A DNA stretch of 64,000 nt, taken from assembly GCF_037893185.1 (NCBI RefSeq), contig NZ_CP140772.1, positions 5,890,001 to 5,954,000 on the forward strand, written 5' to 3'. This document shows, piece after piece, positions 1 through 8,605 of this stretch. The notes under the pieces were generated by a model. It had not been told where the DNA came from. It ran no database searches and was given only the letters and a program-made list of their open reading frames with translations. Position 1 is the stretch's first letter; the number at the start of each line of letters is the position of its first letter. This DNA is from Chitinophaga sp. 180180018-3 (GTDB lineage Bacteria > Bacteroidota > Bacteroidia > Chitinophagales > Chitinophagaceae). The position numbers and the translations under genes are program-made.

Positions 1-1635
1 TTCCTGCTGCCCACCTTCCTTCGTAAAATAGAGCGGTACATGAATGGAGAAACCCTGTTGATACTGAGTATTGCGCTTTGCCTTGGTATGGTGATACTGG
101 CCACAAAAGTGGGTTTCTCAGCAGAGTTAGGCGCTTTCATTATGGGTTCCATTATTGCCGAAACCACTTCTTCAGAAAAAGTGGAACATTTGATCCAGCC
201 TGTAAAAGATCTTTTCGGAGCCATCTTCTTTGTGTCCGTTGGTATGCTGATCAATCCCGAGATGATCATCGAATATCGCTGGCCGGTGTTATGGATTACG
301 TTGCTGACGCTCGGAGGCAAATTCTTCAGCACTACCGTTGGTGCACTGATATCCGGTCAGCCGTTGAAACAATCGGTACAGGTGGGTATGAGTATGGCGC
401 AGGTAGGTGAGTTTGCCTTTATTATTGCCACGCTGGGGTTATCGCTTGGTGTTACCAGCAGCTTCCTTTTCCCGGTAGCCGTGGGAGTTTCCGCCGTTAC
501 TACTTTCACCACGCCGTATATGATTAAATTTTCCGTGCCGTTGTACAACCGGCTGGAAAAGCTCATCCCTGCATCTTTAATGAACACCCTGAACCGCTAC
601 AGTGCCAGTTCTCAGACCCTGCAGGCGGAAAGCGACTGGCGCAATGTATTACGCAGCTATGTAAAGGTAATTGTATTGAATGCGGTGATTATGTTGGCCA
701 TTATCCTGTTAGACACGTACTACATAGGGCCTTTTATATTGAAATACATCAGTAGTCCATTCCTTGCGCGTGTCTTGTGTGTGATAGCAGGGATTGCGCT
801 GATGTCGCCCTTTATCTGGGCGTTGATGGTGCAGAAAATCTCCAGCAACTCTTACAAGGCATTATGGCTCGATTCCAAATATAACCACGGCCCGCTGGTG
901 GTAGTGGAAGTGGCGCGCAACGTGGTAGCCGTGCTGCTGGTGGGTTTCCTCGTAAAACAGTATTTCCCGTTCTGGCAGGCATTATTGGGTACAGCTATCA
1001 TCCTGGGCTGCGTGCTGCTGGTGCTTCGCTCGCAGTTGCAAAAATATTATCAGCGTATAGAAAGCCGTTTTCTCACCAACCTGAATGCCCGGGAAGTAGC
1101 AGATGCAGCGTCCCGTAAAGCAGCAGCAGCGGACCTCGTGCCCTGGGATGCACAGGTATCGGAAATAGAAATAGATCCGTGGTCCAGCCTCGTCGACAAG
1201 CCCCTGATCGATTTGCAGCTGCGTGAAAAATATGGTATCAACGTCGGCGCCATCAGGCGTGGCAATGTGACTATTTACGCTCCTACCCGCGATGAAAAGC
1301 TCTATCCGCACGATATTCTTACTGCCATTGGTACAGAAGAGCAACTGGAAGAATTCAACCGCGTTGTCAATACCCTGAAAATCGAAAGGAGCGATGATGT
1401 AGCGGATGAAAATGTAGGTCTTACCAGCATCGTAGTAGATGAGCACAACGGACTCAAAGGCCAGACCATACGCCAGTCGGGCATCCGCGAAAAAACCCAG
1501 GCGCTGGTGGTAGGCATTGCACGTGGTGGCGAAAAAATATTAAACCCTGCTTCAGACACTATATTCGAGTGGGAAGATGTGGTTTGGCTGGTAGGGAACA
1601 GGAAGAAGATAGTGGAGTTTTCAGCGAATAAATAA
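1..1635 (+). CDS. Kef/CPA2-type cation:proton antiporter with two TrkA-C domains (5' partial)
   Basis: The frame is open from the first base of the window, so the N-terminus lies outside; about 544 residues are visible. The first roughly 350 residues are hydrophobic with repeated membrane segments of the Na+/H+ exchanger fold, including a FIMGSIIAETT stretch and FFVSVGMLI typical of Kef/CPA2 proteins. The last roughly 150 residues form two TrkA-C (RCK_C) modules, each starting around EIDPWSSLVDKPL and TSIVVDEHNGLKG, which usually bind nucleotides or ions and gate transport. Expected role: monovalent cation/H+ exchange across the inner membrane. The gene ends 2 nt before a long palindrome that separates it from the convergent aconitase gene. 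Family call is solid; substrate (K+ or Na+) cannot be read from the sequence. Confidence 0.88.
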   Translation, partial: FLLPTFLRKIERYMNGETLLILSIALCLGMVILATKVGFSAELGAFIMGSIIAETTSSEKVEHLIQPVKDLFGAIFFVSVGMLINPEMIIEYRWPVLWITLLTLGGKFFSTTVGALISGQPLKQSVQVGMSMAQVGEFAFIIATLGLSLGVTSSFLFPVAVGVSAVTTFTTPYMIKFSVPLYNRLEKLIPASLMNTLNRYSASSQTLQAESDWRNVLRSYVKVIVLNAVIMLAIILLDTYYIGPFILKYISSPFLARVLCVIAGIALMSPFIWALMVQKISSNSYKALWLDSKYNHGPLVVVEVARNVVAVLLVGFLVKQYFPFWQALLGTAIILGCVLLVLRSQLQKYYQRIESRFLTNLNAREVADAASRKAAAADLVPWDAQVSEIEIDPWSSLVDKPLIDLQLREKYGINVGAIRRGNVTIYAPTRDEKLYPHDILTAIGTEEQLEEFNRVVNTLKIERSDDVADENVGLTSIVVDEHNGLKGQTIRQSGIREKTQALVVGIARGGEKILNPASDTIFEWEDVVWLVGNRKKIVEFSANK

Positions 1636-1637
1636 AG

Positions 1638-1758
1638 AATTACGAATTAAGAATTACGAATTACGGATCAGAGCGAAGAGCATAGCGGATAACTTAAATG
1701 CTATTATCCGCTATGCTCTTCGCTCTGATCCGTAATTCGTAATTCTTAATTCGTAATT
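1638..1758. repeat. Long palindrome IR1 at convergent gene ends
   Basis: Perfect inverted repeat: left arm 1638-1692 (55 nt), 11-nt loop 1693-1703, right arm 1704-1758. The outer arms consist of iterated AATTACGAATTAAGAAT-type units; the inner part carries GAGCGAAGAGCATAGCGG. It lies between the antiporter and aconitase genes, which converge. The aconitase stop codon and the codons for its last residues (KITN) are inside the right arm. Member of a five-copy family in this window. Likely acts as a bidirectional terminator when transcribed; its regular spread suggests a small mobile element. Confidence 0.95.
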
Positions 1759-4478
1759 TTAAGGAATGCTCTCAGCACATACTGCAATATCCCTCCATTT
1801 CTGTAATACTCTATTTCAATCGCTGAGTCCAGTCTGCACTTTACCTGGAATGTTTTGGAAGCGCCGCCATCTGATATAGCCGTTACCGTTAGCAGCTTAC
1901 CGGGCGTCATATCGCTGGCGATATCGCTGACAGAATAGGACTCTGTGCCGGAAAGGCCCAGGGATGCTGCGTTTTCACCGCCTACATATTGCAATGGTAA
2001 CACGCCCATTCCAACAAGGTTGCTGCGGTGTATACGTTCATAGCTTTCGGCAATAACAGCTTTTACACCCAGCAGATTGGTGCCTTTGGCGGCCCAGTCG
2101 CGCGATGAACCACTGCCGTATTCCTTGCCAGCCAGAATAATCAGCAGCACTTTGTTGGCGGCATATTGCTGTGCAGCATCATAGATGGGCAATACGGTGC
2201 CGGTGGGAATGATGGTGGTAAAACCACCTTCCTTGGGCGACAGCTCATTTTTGATGCGTACGTTGGCGAAGGTACCACGGATCATTACTTCGTGGTTGCC
2301 CCGGCGGGAACCATATGAGTTGAACAAGCGGGGATCAATACCTCTGTCGAGCAGATATTTGCCCGCCGGCGTATCCGCTTTGAAAGAGCCGGCCGGAGAA
2401 ATATGATCGGTAGTAACAGAGTCGCCCAGTTTCAACAATACCCGTGCATTTTTTATATCCTGCATGGCCTCCGGCGCATCAGGCAATCCTTTAAAGAAAG
2501 GCGCTTCGCGTATGTAGGTCGACTCCTGGCTCCAATGGTAATCTTTTCCGGTTGGCGCCAGCAATCCACGCCACTGATCATCGCCATCAAAAATCACTTT
2601 GTAGGTTTTCTCAAAATCAGCCTGTTTTACGGCAGCCGACACTGCTTCAGTGATTTCTTCCTGGGTAGGCCAGATATCGCGCAGGTACACGGGTTCTCCG
2701 TTCGGATCATAACCCAGCGGCGCTGTGAGCATATCTACATCGATACGGCCGGCAATAGCGTATGCTACCACCAGCATGGGCGAAGCAAGGAAGTTCATTT
2801 TCACCTGTGGATGCACCCTTGCTTCAAAGTTGCGGTTACCCGATAATACGGATGCCACAATAAGATTGCCTTTATCTACCGCTTCTGCAATGGCCGGAGG
2901 CAGCGGGCCACTGTTACCAATACAGGAAGTGCAGCCGTAGCCCACAATATGGAAACGCAGTGCTTCCAGTTCCGTCAGCAATCCGGAACGTTTCAGATAT
3001 TCCGTTACTACGCGGGAACCCGGAGCCAGACTGGTTTTCACCCAGGGCTTGACGGTCAGGCCACGACTGATTGCTTTCTTCGCCACCAGTCCGGCCCCTA
3101 TCATTACGCTGGGATTGGATGTATTGGTACAACTGGTGATGGCAGCTATCGTAATAGCACCATCGCTCAGCACATATTCTTCATTCTTTAATTTAATTCT
3201 GACAGATTTCAGATAGTCCAGTTCCACCGCCGCTACATCATCTCCATGTTTCTGTATTTCGTAAGTAAATGCCGTACCTGATCCTCCTTCGGAAAGCCAG
3301 GCAGTATCACGGCGCTTACCTTCCGGTGTATACATGCGCTTGAATTCCTTGTTCAGCAACGTTTCAAATTCATTGTGCAGATCCCGCACCAGGATGCGGT
3401 CCTGCGGACGCTTAGGTCCGGCCACAGCAGGCAGTATCGTATTCAGATCCAGCTCCAGTATATCGGAATAGGTGATTTCTTCCGTTCCATGACGCCAAAG
3501 CATATTTTCCCTACAATACGATTCTACCCGGGCAATGTCGGCGGCAGAGCGATTGGTACGATGCATGTATTGCAGGGTCTGACTGTCGATCGGGAAATAA
3601 GTAACCGTACAGCCAAATTCGGGCGACATATTCGAGATCGTTGCCCTGTCGGGAACAGAGAGATGATCCAATCCATCACCGAATACTTCTACAAATTTGT
3701 CGACCACCCCGTATTTACGCAACAGCTGCGTAATGGCGAGCACCATATCCGTAGCGGTAACGCCTTCTCCCAGTTTGCCGCTGAGTTTAAGACCAATCAC
3801 CTGTGGACAGGTAAAGTAAATCGGTTGCCCGAGTATAGCGGCTTCCGCTTCTATACCTCCTACCCCCCATCCCAATACACCTATACCATTCACCATTGGC
3901 GTATGCGAATCCGTTCCTACAAGGGTATCCGGAAACTCCCATCCGTCACGGGTAATCACGCCCTGAGCCAGGTATTCCAGGTTTACCTGGTGGCAGATGC
4001 CCATTCCCGGCGGCACTACGGTGAAATTATCAAATGCCTGCTGGGCCCATTTCAGCAGCTGATAACGCTCTTTGTTGCGTTCATATTCGTAAGCCACGTT
4101 TTTGGTGTAAGAATAATCCGTACCAAAAAAATCCACCTGTACGGAGTGGTCTACCACCAGATCCACGGGGATAGCGGGATTGATCTTAGCACCATCCCTT
4201 CCCTTGCGGATGACCTCCGCACGAATCGAAGCAATATCCACTACTGCAGCTACACCTGTAAAATCCTGCATCAGCACACGGGCTGGCTTAAAAGGAATCT
4301 CCTTATCCGTTCCTGCGGGGTTCCAGTTAATCAGTGTGTTGAGATGTTCGTCGGTAATTGCGAAATTGTCGTGGTTCCTTAATACATTTTCCAGTAGAAT
4401 CCTGATGGAAAAAGGCAACCGGGAGATCTGTTTTCCTTCCTTTTCCAGTTTGGCGAGTGAAGCTATACGTGGCTGCAT
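1746..4478 (-). CDS. acnA: Aconitate hydratase (AcnA type)
   Basis: Aconitase catalyses the citrate-isocitrate conversion in the TCA cycle in the cytoplasm. The 910-residue product shows the substrate-binding TDSHTPMVNG stretch near residue 190, the first cluster cysteine in SCTNTSNPSVM near 450, the other two in GYGCTSCIGNSGP near 510, and the swivelling C-terminal domain with GSGSSRDWAAKG near 788. Length fits the AcnA/IRP-like family. The start is fixed by an in-frame TAA four codons upstream, so the N-terminus is about 20 residues shorter than in many AcnA proteins. The last four residues (KITN) and the stop are encoded by palindrome IR1, giving a slightly altered C-terminus. A TTTG-N18-TATCTTTA promoter lies just upstream. 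Confidence 0.96.
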   Translation of the reverse strand: MQPRIASLAKLEKEGKQISRLPFSIRILLENVLRNHDNFAITDEHLNTLINWNPAGTDKEIPFKPARVLMQDFTGVAAVVDIASIRAEVIRKGRDGAKINPAIPVDLVVDHSVQVDFFGTDYSYTKNVAYEYERNKERYQLLKWAQQAFDNFTVVPPGMGICHQVNLEYLAQGVITRDGWEFPDTLVGTDSHTPMVNGIGVLGWGVGGIEAEAAILGQPIYFTCPQVIGLKLSGKLGEGVTATDMVLAITQLLRKYGVVDKFVEVFGDGLDHLSVPDRATISNMSPEFGCTVTYFPIDSQTLQYMHRTNRSAADIARVESYCRENMLWRHGTEEITYSDILELDLNTILPAVAGPKRPQDRILVRDLHNEFETLLNKEFKRMYTPEGKRRDTAWLSEGGSGTAFTYEIQKHGDDVAAVELDYLKSVRIKLKNEEYVLSDGAITIAAITSCTNTSNPSVMIGAGLVAKKAISRGLTVKPWVKTSLAPGSRVVTEYLKRSGLLTELEALRFHIVGYGCTSCIGNSGPLPPAIAEAVDKGNLIVASVLSGNRNFEARVHPQVKMNFLASPMLVVAYAIAGRIDVDMLTAPLGYDPNGEPVYLRDIWPTQEEITEAVSAAVKQADFEKTYKVIFDGDDQWRGLLAPTGKDYHWSQESTYIREAPFFKGLPDAPEAMQDIKNARVLLKLGDSVTTDHISPAGSFKADTPAGKYLLDRGIDPRLFNSYGSRRGNHEVMIRGTFANVRIKNELSPKEGGFTTIIPTGTVLPIYDAAQQYAANKVLLIILAGKEYGSGSSRDWAAKGTNLLGVKAVIAESYERIHRSNLVGMGVLPLQYVGGENAASLGLSGTESYSVSDIASDMTPGKLLTVTAISDGGASKTFQVKCRLDSAIEIEYYRNGGILQYVLRAFLKITN

Positions 4479-4530
4479 AATCTGAGTTTATTAATAGTTT
4501 TTAAAAACAATGATGCTACCAATTTGTTTA

Positions 4531-4560
4531 TAAAGATACCTTATTATAACCCGCTGCAAA
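4531..4560 (-). promoter_or_regulatory. Bacteroidota-type promoter of the aconitase gene
   Basis: On the minus strand a -33 TTTG (4557-4560) is separated by 18 nt from TATCTTTA (4531-4538), which matches the TAnnTTTG -7 consensus at seven of eight positions. The start codon of aconitase follows about 50 nt downstream. Read from sequence only. Confidence 0.55.
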
Positions 4561-4844
4561 CCACCTGTATTAAATAATCCTGCAAATCCTTTGCAGACCT
4601 GCACATCGGAAATACGGGCGCATCATCTGCCCGGATATCATGCGTTGATGAATATCATGTAAGCCTGTTTACAAATGCCGCTCAAATCAATGACCAGAGC
4701 GGAATTACAACACTTCATCCGGCAGGCGGGAGCCACAGCCGCAACACATGTTGCTCCCTGCTTAATAGAAAAAATGCTGACAGACCGTTATCAGGCTTTT
4801 CAAATGCCCGGAGAGGGCATCCTGGAAGTGGTTCATTTCAGACT
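4561..4844. other. Intergenic stretch between acnA and the MBL-fold gene, no gene seen
   Basis: Together with the acnA promoter this is a 366-nt gap. It contains no convincing reading frame. A short hairpin, ATGCCC/GGGCAT at about 4804-4820, lies shortly downstream of the MBL-fold gene on the minus strand but lacks a following T-run, so it is at best a weak terminator. No RNA gene was recognised. Confidence 0.4.
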
Positions 4845-5846
4845 TTAGATCCACCAGATTTCCTTAGGATAAAATTCGTTTACCCGTACAGGTTCTCCTA
4901 TCTTCGGCGTAGTAACTGTGAGGCCTTTTTCCACTGCTGCAGCTACTACCCGTTGTATAGATTCGTTCCAGGGATGGGTAGCCAGTGCAAACTTGGCCCA
5001 GTGTACCGGGAGCAACACTTTCCCCTGCAGATCAATGGCGGCCTGGGCCGTTTGCTCCGGCATCATGTGGATGAATGGCCAGTTGGGGTTATATTGTCCA
5101 CATTCGAGTATAACCAGATCGAAAGATCCGAATTTGTCGCCGATCGCCTTAAAATGGGTATCGTATCCGGAGTCGCCCCCGATGTAGATCCTGTAGCCGT
5201 ATATATCCAACACAAACGACGACCAGAGGCTGCCACCCCGTTTAAGACCGCGACCTGAAAAATGGCGTGCAGGCGTAGCCGTTAGCGTAACCTGCTCGTT
5301 TACTTTCGCCGTATCCCACCAGTCCATTTCTGTGATATTGCCTCCATCTGTCAGGCAGCTGAGATCCTTGCCCACTCCCAGAGAGGTGTAAATGGAGCGG
5401 GTATGCGGTTTTAATAGTGCTAATGTTTTTTTATCAAGATGATCATAGTGATTGTGGGTAATGACCATCATATCGATCTCCGGCATATCTGCCGGGGTAT
5501 AGGCGTCGGCTCCGGGAAAAGCCTTTACCATAAAAGACATGGGAGAAGCGCTGCCGCTGAACACTGGATCCACGAGGATGTTGAATCCTTTTACATGGAT
5601 GAGATAGGAAGAATGCCCGAACCATACCACTACCGGCTTTTCCGAATGGAGTGCCTTCAGGTCTGTTTTCACAGAAGGCAGCGGAGCCGGCGGCCTGACA
5701 TTGGAAGGCCGGTTCAGGGCATCTTTCAACATCTGGTAATACGTAACGTCATCGGGTTTCATTGGGGTCAGCGACAGATTCTGAAAAGCACCATCACGGA
5801 AGTTCTGTGAGTGCTGTATCCTTGTTTTTATGGAAGATGATTGCAT
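4845..5846 (-). CDS. MBL-fold metallohydrolase (UlaG / NAPE-PLD-like)
   Basis: The 333-residue protein belongs to the metallo-beta-lactamase superfamily (lactamase_B_2 type). The zinc-binding HNHYDHLD motif is at about residues 131-138; further ligands are suggested by TPARHFSGRG, by GGDSGYD and by the late LPVHWAKF histidine. The order and spacing resemble N-acyl-phosphatidylethanolamine phospholipase D and UlaG-like lactonases. No signal peptide is apparent, so a cytoplasmic hydrolase is likely. The N-terminal 60 residues are polar and not part of the fold. It stands alone between acnA and the clc gene on the same strand. The substrate is unknown; a phosphodiester or lactone is the family expectation. 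Confidence 0.82.
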   Translation of the reverse strand: MQSSSIKTRIQHSQNFRDGAFQNLSLTPMKPDDVTYYQMLKDALNRPSNVRPPAPLPSVKTDLKALHSEKPVVVWFGHSSYLIHVKGFNILVDPVFSGSASPMSFMVKAFPGADAYTPADMPEIDMMVITHNHYDHLDKKTLALLKPHTRSIYTSLGVGKDLSCLTDGGNITEMDWWDTAKVNEQVTLTATPARHFSGRGLKRGGSLWSSFVLDIYGYRIYIGGDSGYDTHFKAIGDKFGSFDLVILECGQYNPNWPFIHMMPEQTAQAAIDLQGKVLLPVHWAKFALATHPWNESIQRVVAAAVEKGLTVTTPKIGEPVRVNEFYPKEIWWI

Positions 5847-5904
5847 ATATTAAACTGTTTCCTAACAAGAAGACGAACATCCCACAGAAATATTGTATGA
5901 GCTG

Positions 5905-7713
5905 TTAGCGGTTGGTACCCAGTATCCTTTTCCCTCTTGCCATCAGGCGCAGCAGGCGGGTATTCCCGTAGAAAGCGGAATGGTAGCGGGCATCAGCCTT
6001 CCTGCGTTCTCCGTAGGCCTGGATGATGGCATCAGTAGTAACAATTCCCAGCATTTTCCTGTCGGCATCGAGTACAGCCAGTATATCGGGCTGGAAAGTA
6101 TCGAACAGTTCTGTCACCAGACTGATATCATCGGTCGCATAGGCGTAAGGCGCCTGTTTATCGAGGTGTTCCTGCACGTATGCGCTGCCGGGCTGCGTTG
6201 TCAGGGTTTCCCTGTTAAGGTATCCCTGGAAAATACCGTTGGCGTCCGCTACCGGCAGGTATCTATGAAACCATCCCTGTTGTTGCAGCAACAGTTCCTG
6301 TACCTTAGCAAGTTGCATACCGGGCTGGATAACCGGCTCCGGCTTTACAGCCACCGCGGCTACACGTATGAGTTGTAAGATATCAGGGGTATACTCATCC
6401 GGAGCAGATACACCACGGCGGCGGATTTTCTCCGTCATGATACTGCCCTTCATCAGGAAGAAGGAAACGAAATAGGCAGTGGTGCAGGCCCCTACCAATG
6501 GCAACAGCCCATGTGTCTGACCTGTAGTTTCGAGCGAAAAAATGATGGCTGTAAGCAATGCGCGGGAAGCGCCGGCAAACATAGCAGCCATGCCTATCAA
6601 CGCTGCAGTGGCGATGTTGATGCCGCTGCCCGGGAACCAGTGCAGCACCAGTATGCCAAGTAACGCACCCAATGCGCCGCCGATGGTGAATAACGGCGCC
6701 AGTGTACCACCGGAAGTGCCGCTGCCCAGTGAAATCACCCATGACAGGTACTTGAGCACACAAAGCGATACAATCAGCATCAGCGGCGCCTGGCCGGTGA
6801 GCAGGGTTTTAATATTATCGTATCCTACCCCCATCGTATGAGGCGCATAATAACCGATCACCCCTACCACAATAGCGCCCAGTGCCGGCCACCACATCCA
6901 GTGGATGGGCAGCTTTTCGAACATATCTTCCACAAAATATACAGAACGGGAAACCCAGGCTGCCACCACTCCAATCAGTGCTCCCATGAGTACATAGGTA
7001 ATCAGGGCACTGTCGGTCACTGAGGGAATATCAGGCATTGCAAATACCGGCTGACTGCCAAACAGCAGGATATGCATCCCGGCGCCGGTGATACATGCCA
7101 CTGCCACGGGAATCACGGAGCGGGGCGAAAATTCAAAAAGTAACAGTTCAATCGCCAGTAATATCGCTGCGAGCGGGCTCCCAAAGATAGCCGACATACC
7201 GGCGCAGGCCCCTGCAGCCAGCAATACCTTTCTTTCTGCAGCAGAAATATGAATCACCTGCCCGGTAAAAGAACCAACAGCGCCACCAGTGGCGATGATC
7301 GGGCCTTCGGCGCCAAACGGGCCACCCGTACCGATCGAAATAGCGGCAGATATAGGTTTTAGCAAAGTGATCACCGGCGGGATCTTACTTTCATTCAGGA
7401 TAATATTTTCCATCGCCTCCGGAATGCCATGTCCGCGTATGGCCTTACTGCCGAAACGGGCCATTACCCCCACGATCAGGCTACCTATCACAGGTACCAA
7501 TACTACCAGCCAACCCAGCTGATTGCCCGCTGGCCCGGCTTCACTGAAAGAAAACCTGCCGTAAAACGACAGGTTAGTAATCAGGCTGATCAGCATCACC
7601 AGTGCTTTTGCGATAAAACCAATCACCAATGCGTTTAAAATAGCCTGCAAACTGAGATACAGCACTCTCCTGGACATGTTCCCGGCAAATTTCTTCTCTT
7701 TTTTATGACTCAT
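5905..7713 (-). CDS. ClC-family chloride channel or Cl-/H+ exchanger with two CBS domains
   Basis: Integral membrane protein of 602 residues. The ClC signature regions are present but modified: GHGIP (near residue 91) instead of GSGIP, GAEGP (near 133) instead of GREGP, and GGTLAP (near 334). The gating glutamate in GAEGP is kept, which in the family goes with exchange or voltage gating. From about residue 450 onward two CBS domains form a cytoplasmic module that commonly binds adenine nucleotides. The gene is divergent from the FNR-like regulator, and its promoter contains an FNR-box-like palindrome, so redox-dependent repression is a reasonable inference. Transported ion and mode are not settled by sequence. 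Confidence 0.9.
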   Translation of the reverse strand: MSHKKEKKFAGNMSRRVLYLSLQAILNALVIGFIAKALVMLISLITNLSFYGRFSFSEAGPAGNQLGWLVVLVPVIGSLIVGVMARFGSKAIRGHGIPEAMENIILNESKIPPVITLLKPISAAISIGTGGPFGAEGPIIATGGAVGSFTGQVIHISAAERKVLLAAGACAGMSAIFGSPLAAILLAIELLLFEFSPRSVIPVAVACITGAGMHILLFGSQPVFAMPDIPSVTDSALITYVLMGALIGVVAAWVSRSVYFVEDMFEKLPIHWMWWPALGAIVVGVIGYYAPHTMGVGYDNIKTLLTGQAPLMLIVSLCVLKYLSWVISLGSGTSGGTLAPLFTIGGALGALLGILVLHWFPGSGINIATAALIGMAAMFAGASRALLTAIIFSLETTGQTHGLLPLVGACTTAYFVSFFLMKGSIMTEKIRRRGVSAPDEYTPDILQLIRVAAVAVKPEPVIQPGMQLAKVQELLLQQQGWFHRYLPVADANGIFQGYLNRETLTTQPGSAYVQEHLDKQAPYAYATDDISLVTELFDTFQPDILAVLDADRKMLGIVTTDAIIQAYGERRKADARYHSAFYGNTRLLRLMARGKRILGTNR

Positions 7714-7750
7714 ACTATATAAAATGAACTAAAATATTTATAAACACACG

Positions 7751-7779
7751 CAAAATTATGATTCAAATCATATTTACAA
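7751..7779 (-). promoter_or_regulatory. Promoter of the ClC gene
   Basis: On the minus strand TTG (7777-7779) is followed after 18 nt by TAATTTTG (7751-7758), a full match to TAnnTTTG. The ClC start codon lies about 38 nt downstream. A 14-bp palindrome occupies most of the spacer. Confidence 0.7.
7758..7771. promoter_or_regulatory. FNR/CRP-like operator palindrome
   Basis: ATGATTCAAATCAT is a dyad with the form nTGAT-N4-ATCAn, one base per half-site away from the FNR consensus TTGAT-N4-ATCAA. It lies between the -33 and -7 elements of the ClC promoter, a position expected to repress, and its centre is about 60 nt upstream of the start codon of the divergent FNR-like gene. Function is inferred. 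Confidence 0.55.
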
Positions 7780-7811
7780 GCATTTTTCCTGTTAAAAACG
7801 CGAAAAAATAT

Positions 7812-7819
7812 TACTATTG
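7812..7819 (+). promoter_or_regulatory. Possible -7 element of the FNR-like regulator gene
   Basis: TACTATTG matches TAnnTTTG at seven of eight positions and ends 5 nt before the ATG, implying a very short or absent leader. If transcription starts at the ATG, the FNR-like palindrome is centred near -60, an activator position. Weak evidence on its own. Confidence 0.35.
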
Positions 7820-7824
7820 CATCT

Positions 7825-8493
7825 ATGAAAAAAGCCGGAACCTGCGATCTAAAAACCTGCTTCCTTTGCCAGTTCAGCATTCCAGAGTGGATTGCGGCGG
7901 TATCAGACCACAAGCAACACCTGTTTTTTAAAAAGAACGAGATCATTTTCCGGGAGGGCGAACCCGTAGAGGGGATTTATTTCCTGTACAGTGGCGGGGT
8001 AAAAGTCCATAAGCAATGGGGAGATGGCAAAGATCTGATCGTGAGGTTTGCACGACGGGGCGATCTGTTCGGCCACAGGGGCCTTGGCAGCGGGGAGCGA
8101 TTGTATACAGTAACGGCCACTGCCCAGGAAGACACCACCGTTTGTTACACCAACCTGTCTTTTTTCGAAGCCTCTCTGAAAGTTAATCCCGAACTGACCC
8201 TGAAGCTGATGCAGTTTTATGCAGATGAATTGCAGGAAGCGGAGCGGAAAATGCGGAACCTGGTACATATGGATGTCAAAGGCCGCCTGGCAGATGCCCT
8301 GCTGGAGCTCAGCCGCCTTCATAAAGCCCCGCAGTTTTCTATCAGCCGCCAGGATCTGGCTTCATTTGCGGGCACTACCTACGAAACGATCTATCGCAAC
8401 CTGCAGGAATTCATCCAGGAAAAACTGATAGCGGTAGACGGCCGATCCATCACTATTCTGCACGATAAAAAGCTGAGGAAATATATCCATTGA
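7825..8493 (+). CDS. Crp/Fnr-family regulator with FNR-like cysteine cluster
   Basis: The 222-residue protein has an N-terminal cysteine cluster (Cys7, Cys12, Cys15 in TCDLKTCFLC), a cyclic-nucleotide-binding-type beta barrel (about 30-130) with a further cysteine near 107 (DTTVCYTN), a long dimer helix, and a C-terminal winged helix (about 145-222). Three N-terminal cysteines plus one central cysteine is the FNR layout for an oxygen-sensing iron-sulfur cluster, though spacing differs from E. coli FNR (CX4CX2C here). The recognition helix YETIYRNLQEF keeps the E and R that read the GAT core. It is divergent from the ClC gene across a 111-nt gap with an FNR-box-like dyad. Redox sensing is inference; the family is certain. 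Confidence 0.88.
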   Translation: MKKAGTCDLKTCFLCQFSIPEWIAAVSDHKQHLFFKKNEIIFREGEPVEGIYFLYSGGVKVHKQWGDGKDLIVRFARRGDLFGHRGLGSGERLYTVTATAQEDTTVCYTNLSFFEASLKVNPELTLKLMQFYADELQEAERKMRNLVHMDVKGRLADALLELSRLHKAPQFSISRQDLASFAGTTYETIYRNLQEFIQEKLIAVDGRSITILHDKKLRKYIH

Positions 8494-8560
8494 TACACCA
8501 GTAATTACTGTCTGAAACACATTTATTCCTGCTTCCGGGGCAATTTCCCTCAGAATTGTC

Positions 8561-8568
8561 TAATTTTG
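8561..8568 (+). promoter_or_regulatory. -7 promoter element of the MFS gene
   Basis: TAATTTTG is an exact TAnnTTTG match, 38 nt before the start codon of the MFS gene. No good -33 TTG was found at the usual distance. Confidence 0.5.
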
Positions 8569-8605
8569 CCACTTTCAGACCGGAAACCGGCCTGTACCTC
8601 AGCAC

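Noticed and set aside
1638..1758. Palindromes considered as CRISPR repeats or insertion sequence ends
   Set aside because: Copies are dispersed over 45 kb, no spacers, no cas genes and no transposase between them.
3375..4382. Long open frame antisense to aconitase (335 codons)
   Set aside because: The opposite strand encodes a complete aconitase with all cluster motifs; the antisense product has no family resemblance and low-complexity composition.
4804..4820. Hairpin after the MBL-fold gene as a terminator
   Set aside because: Only six base pairs and no following T-run on the minus strand.
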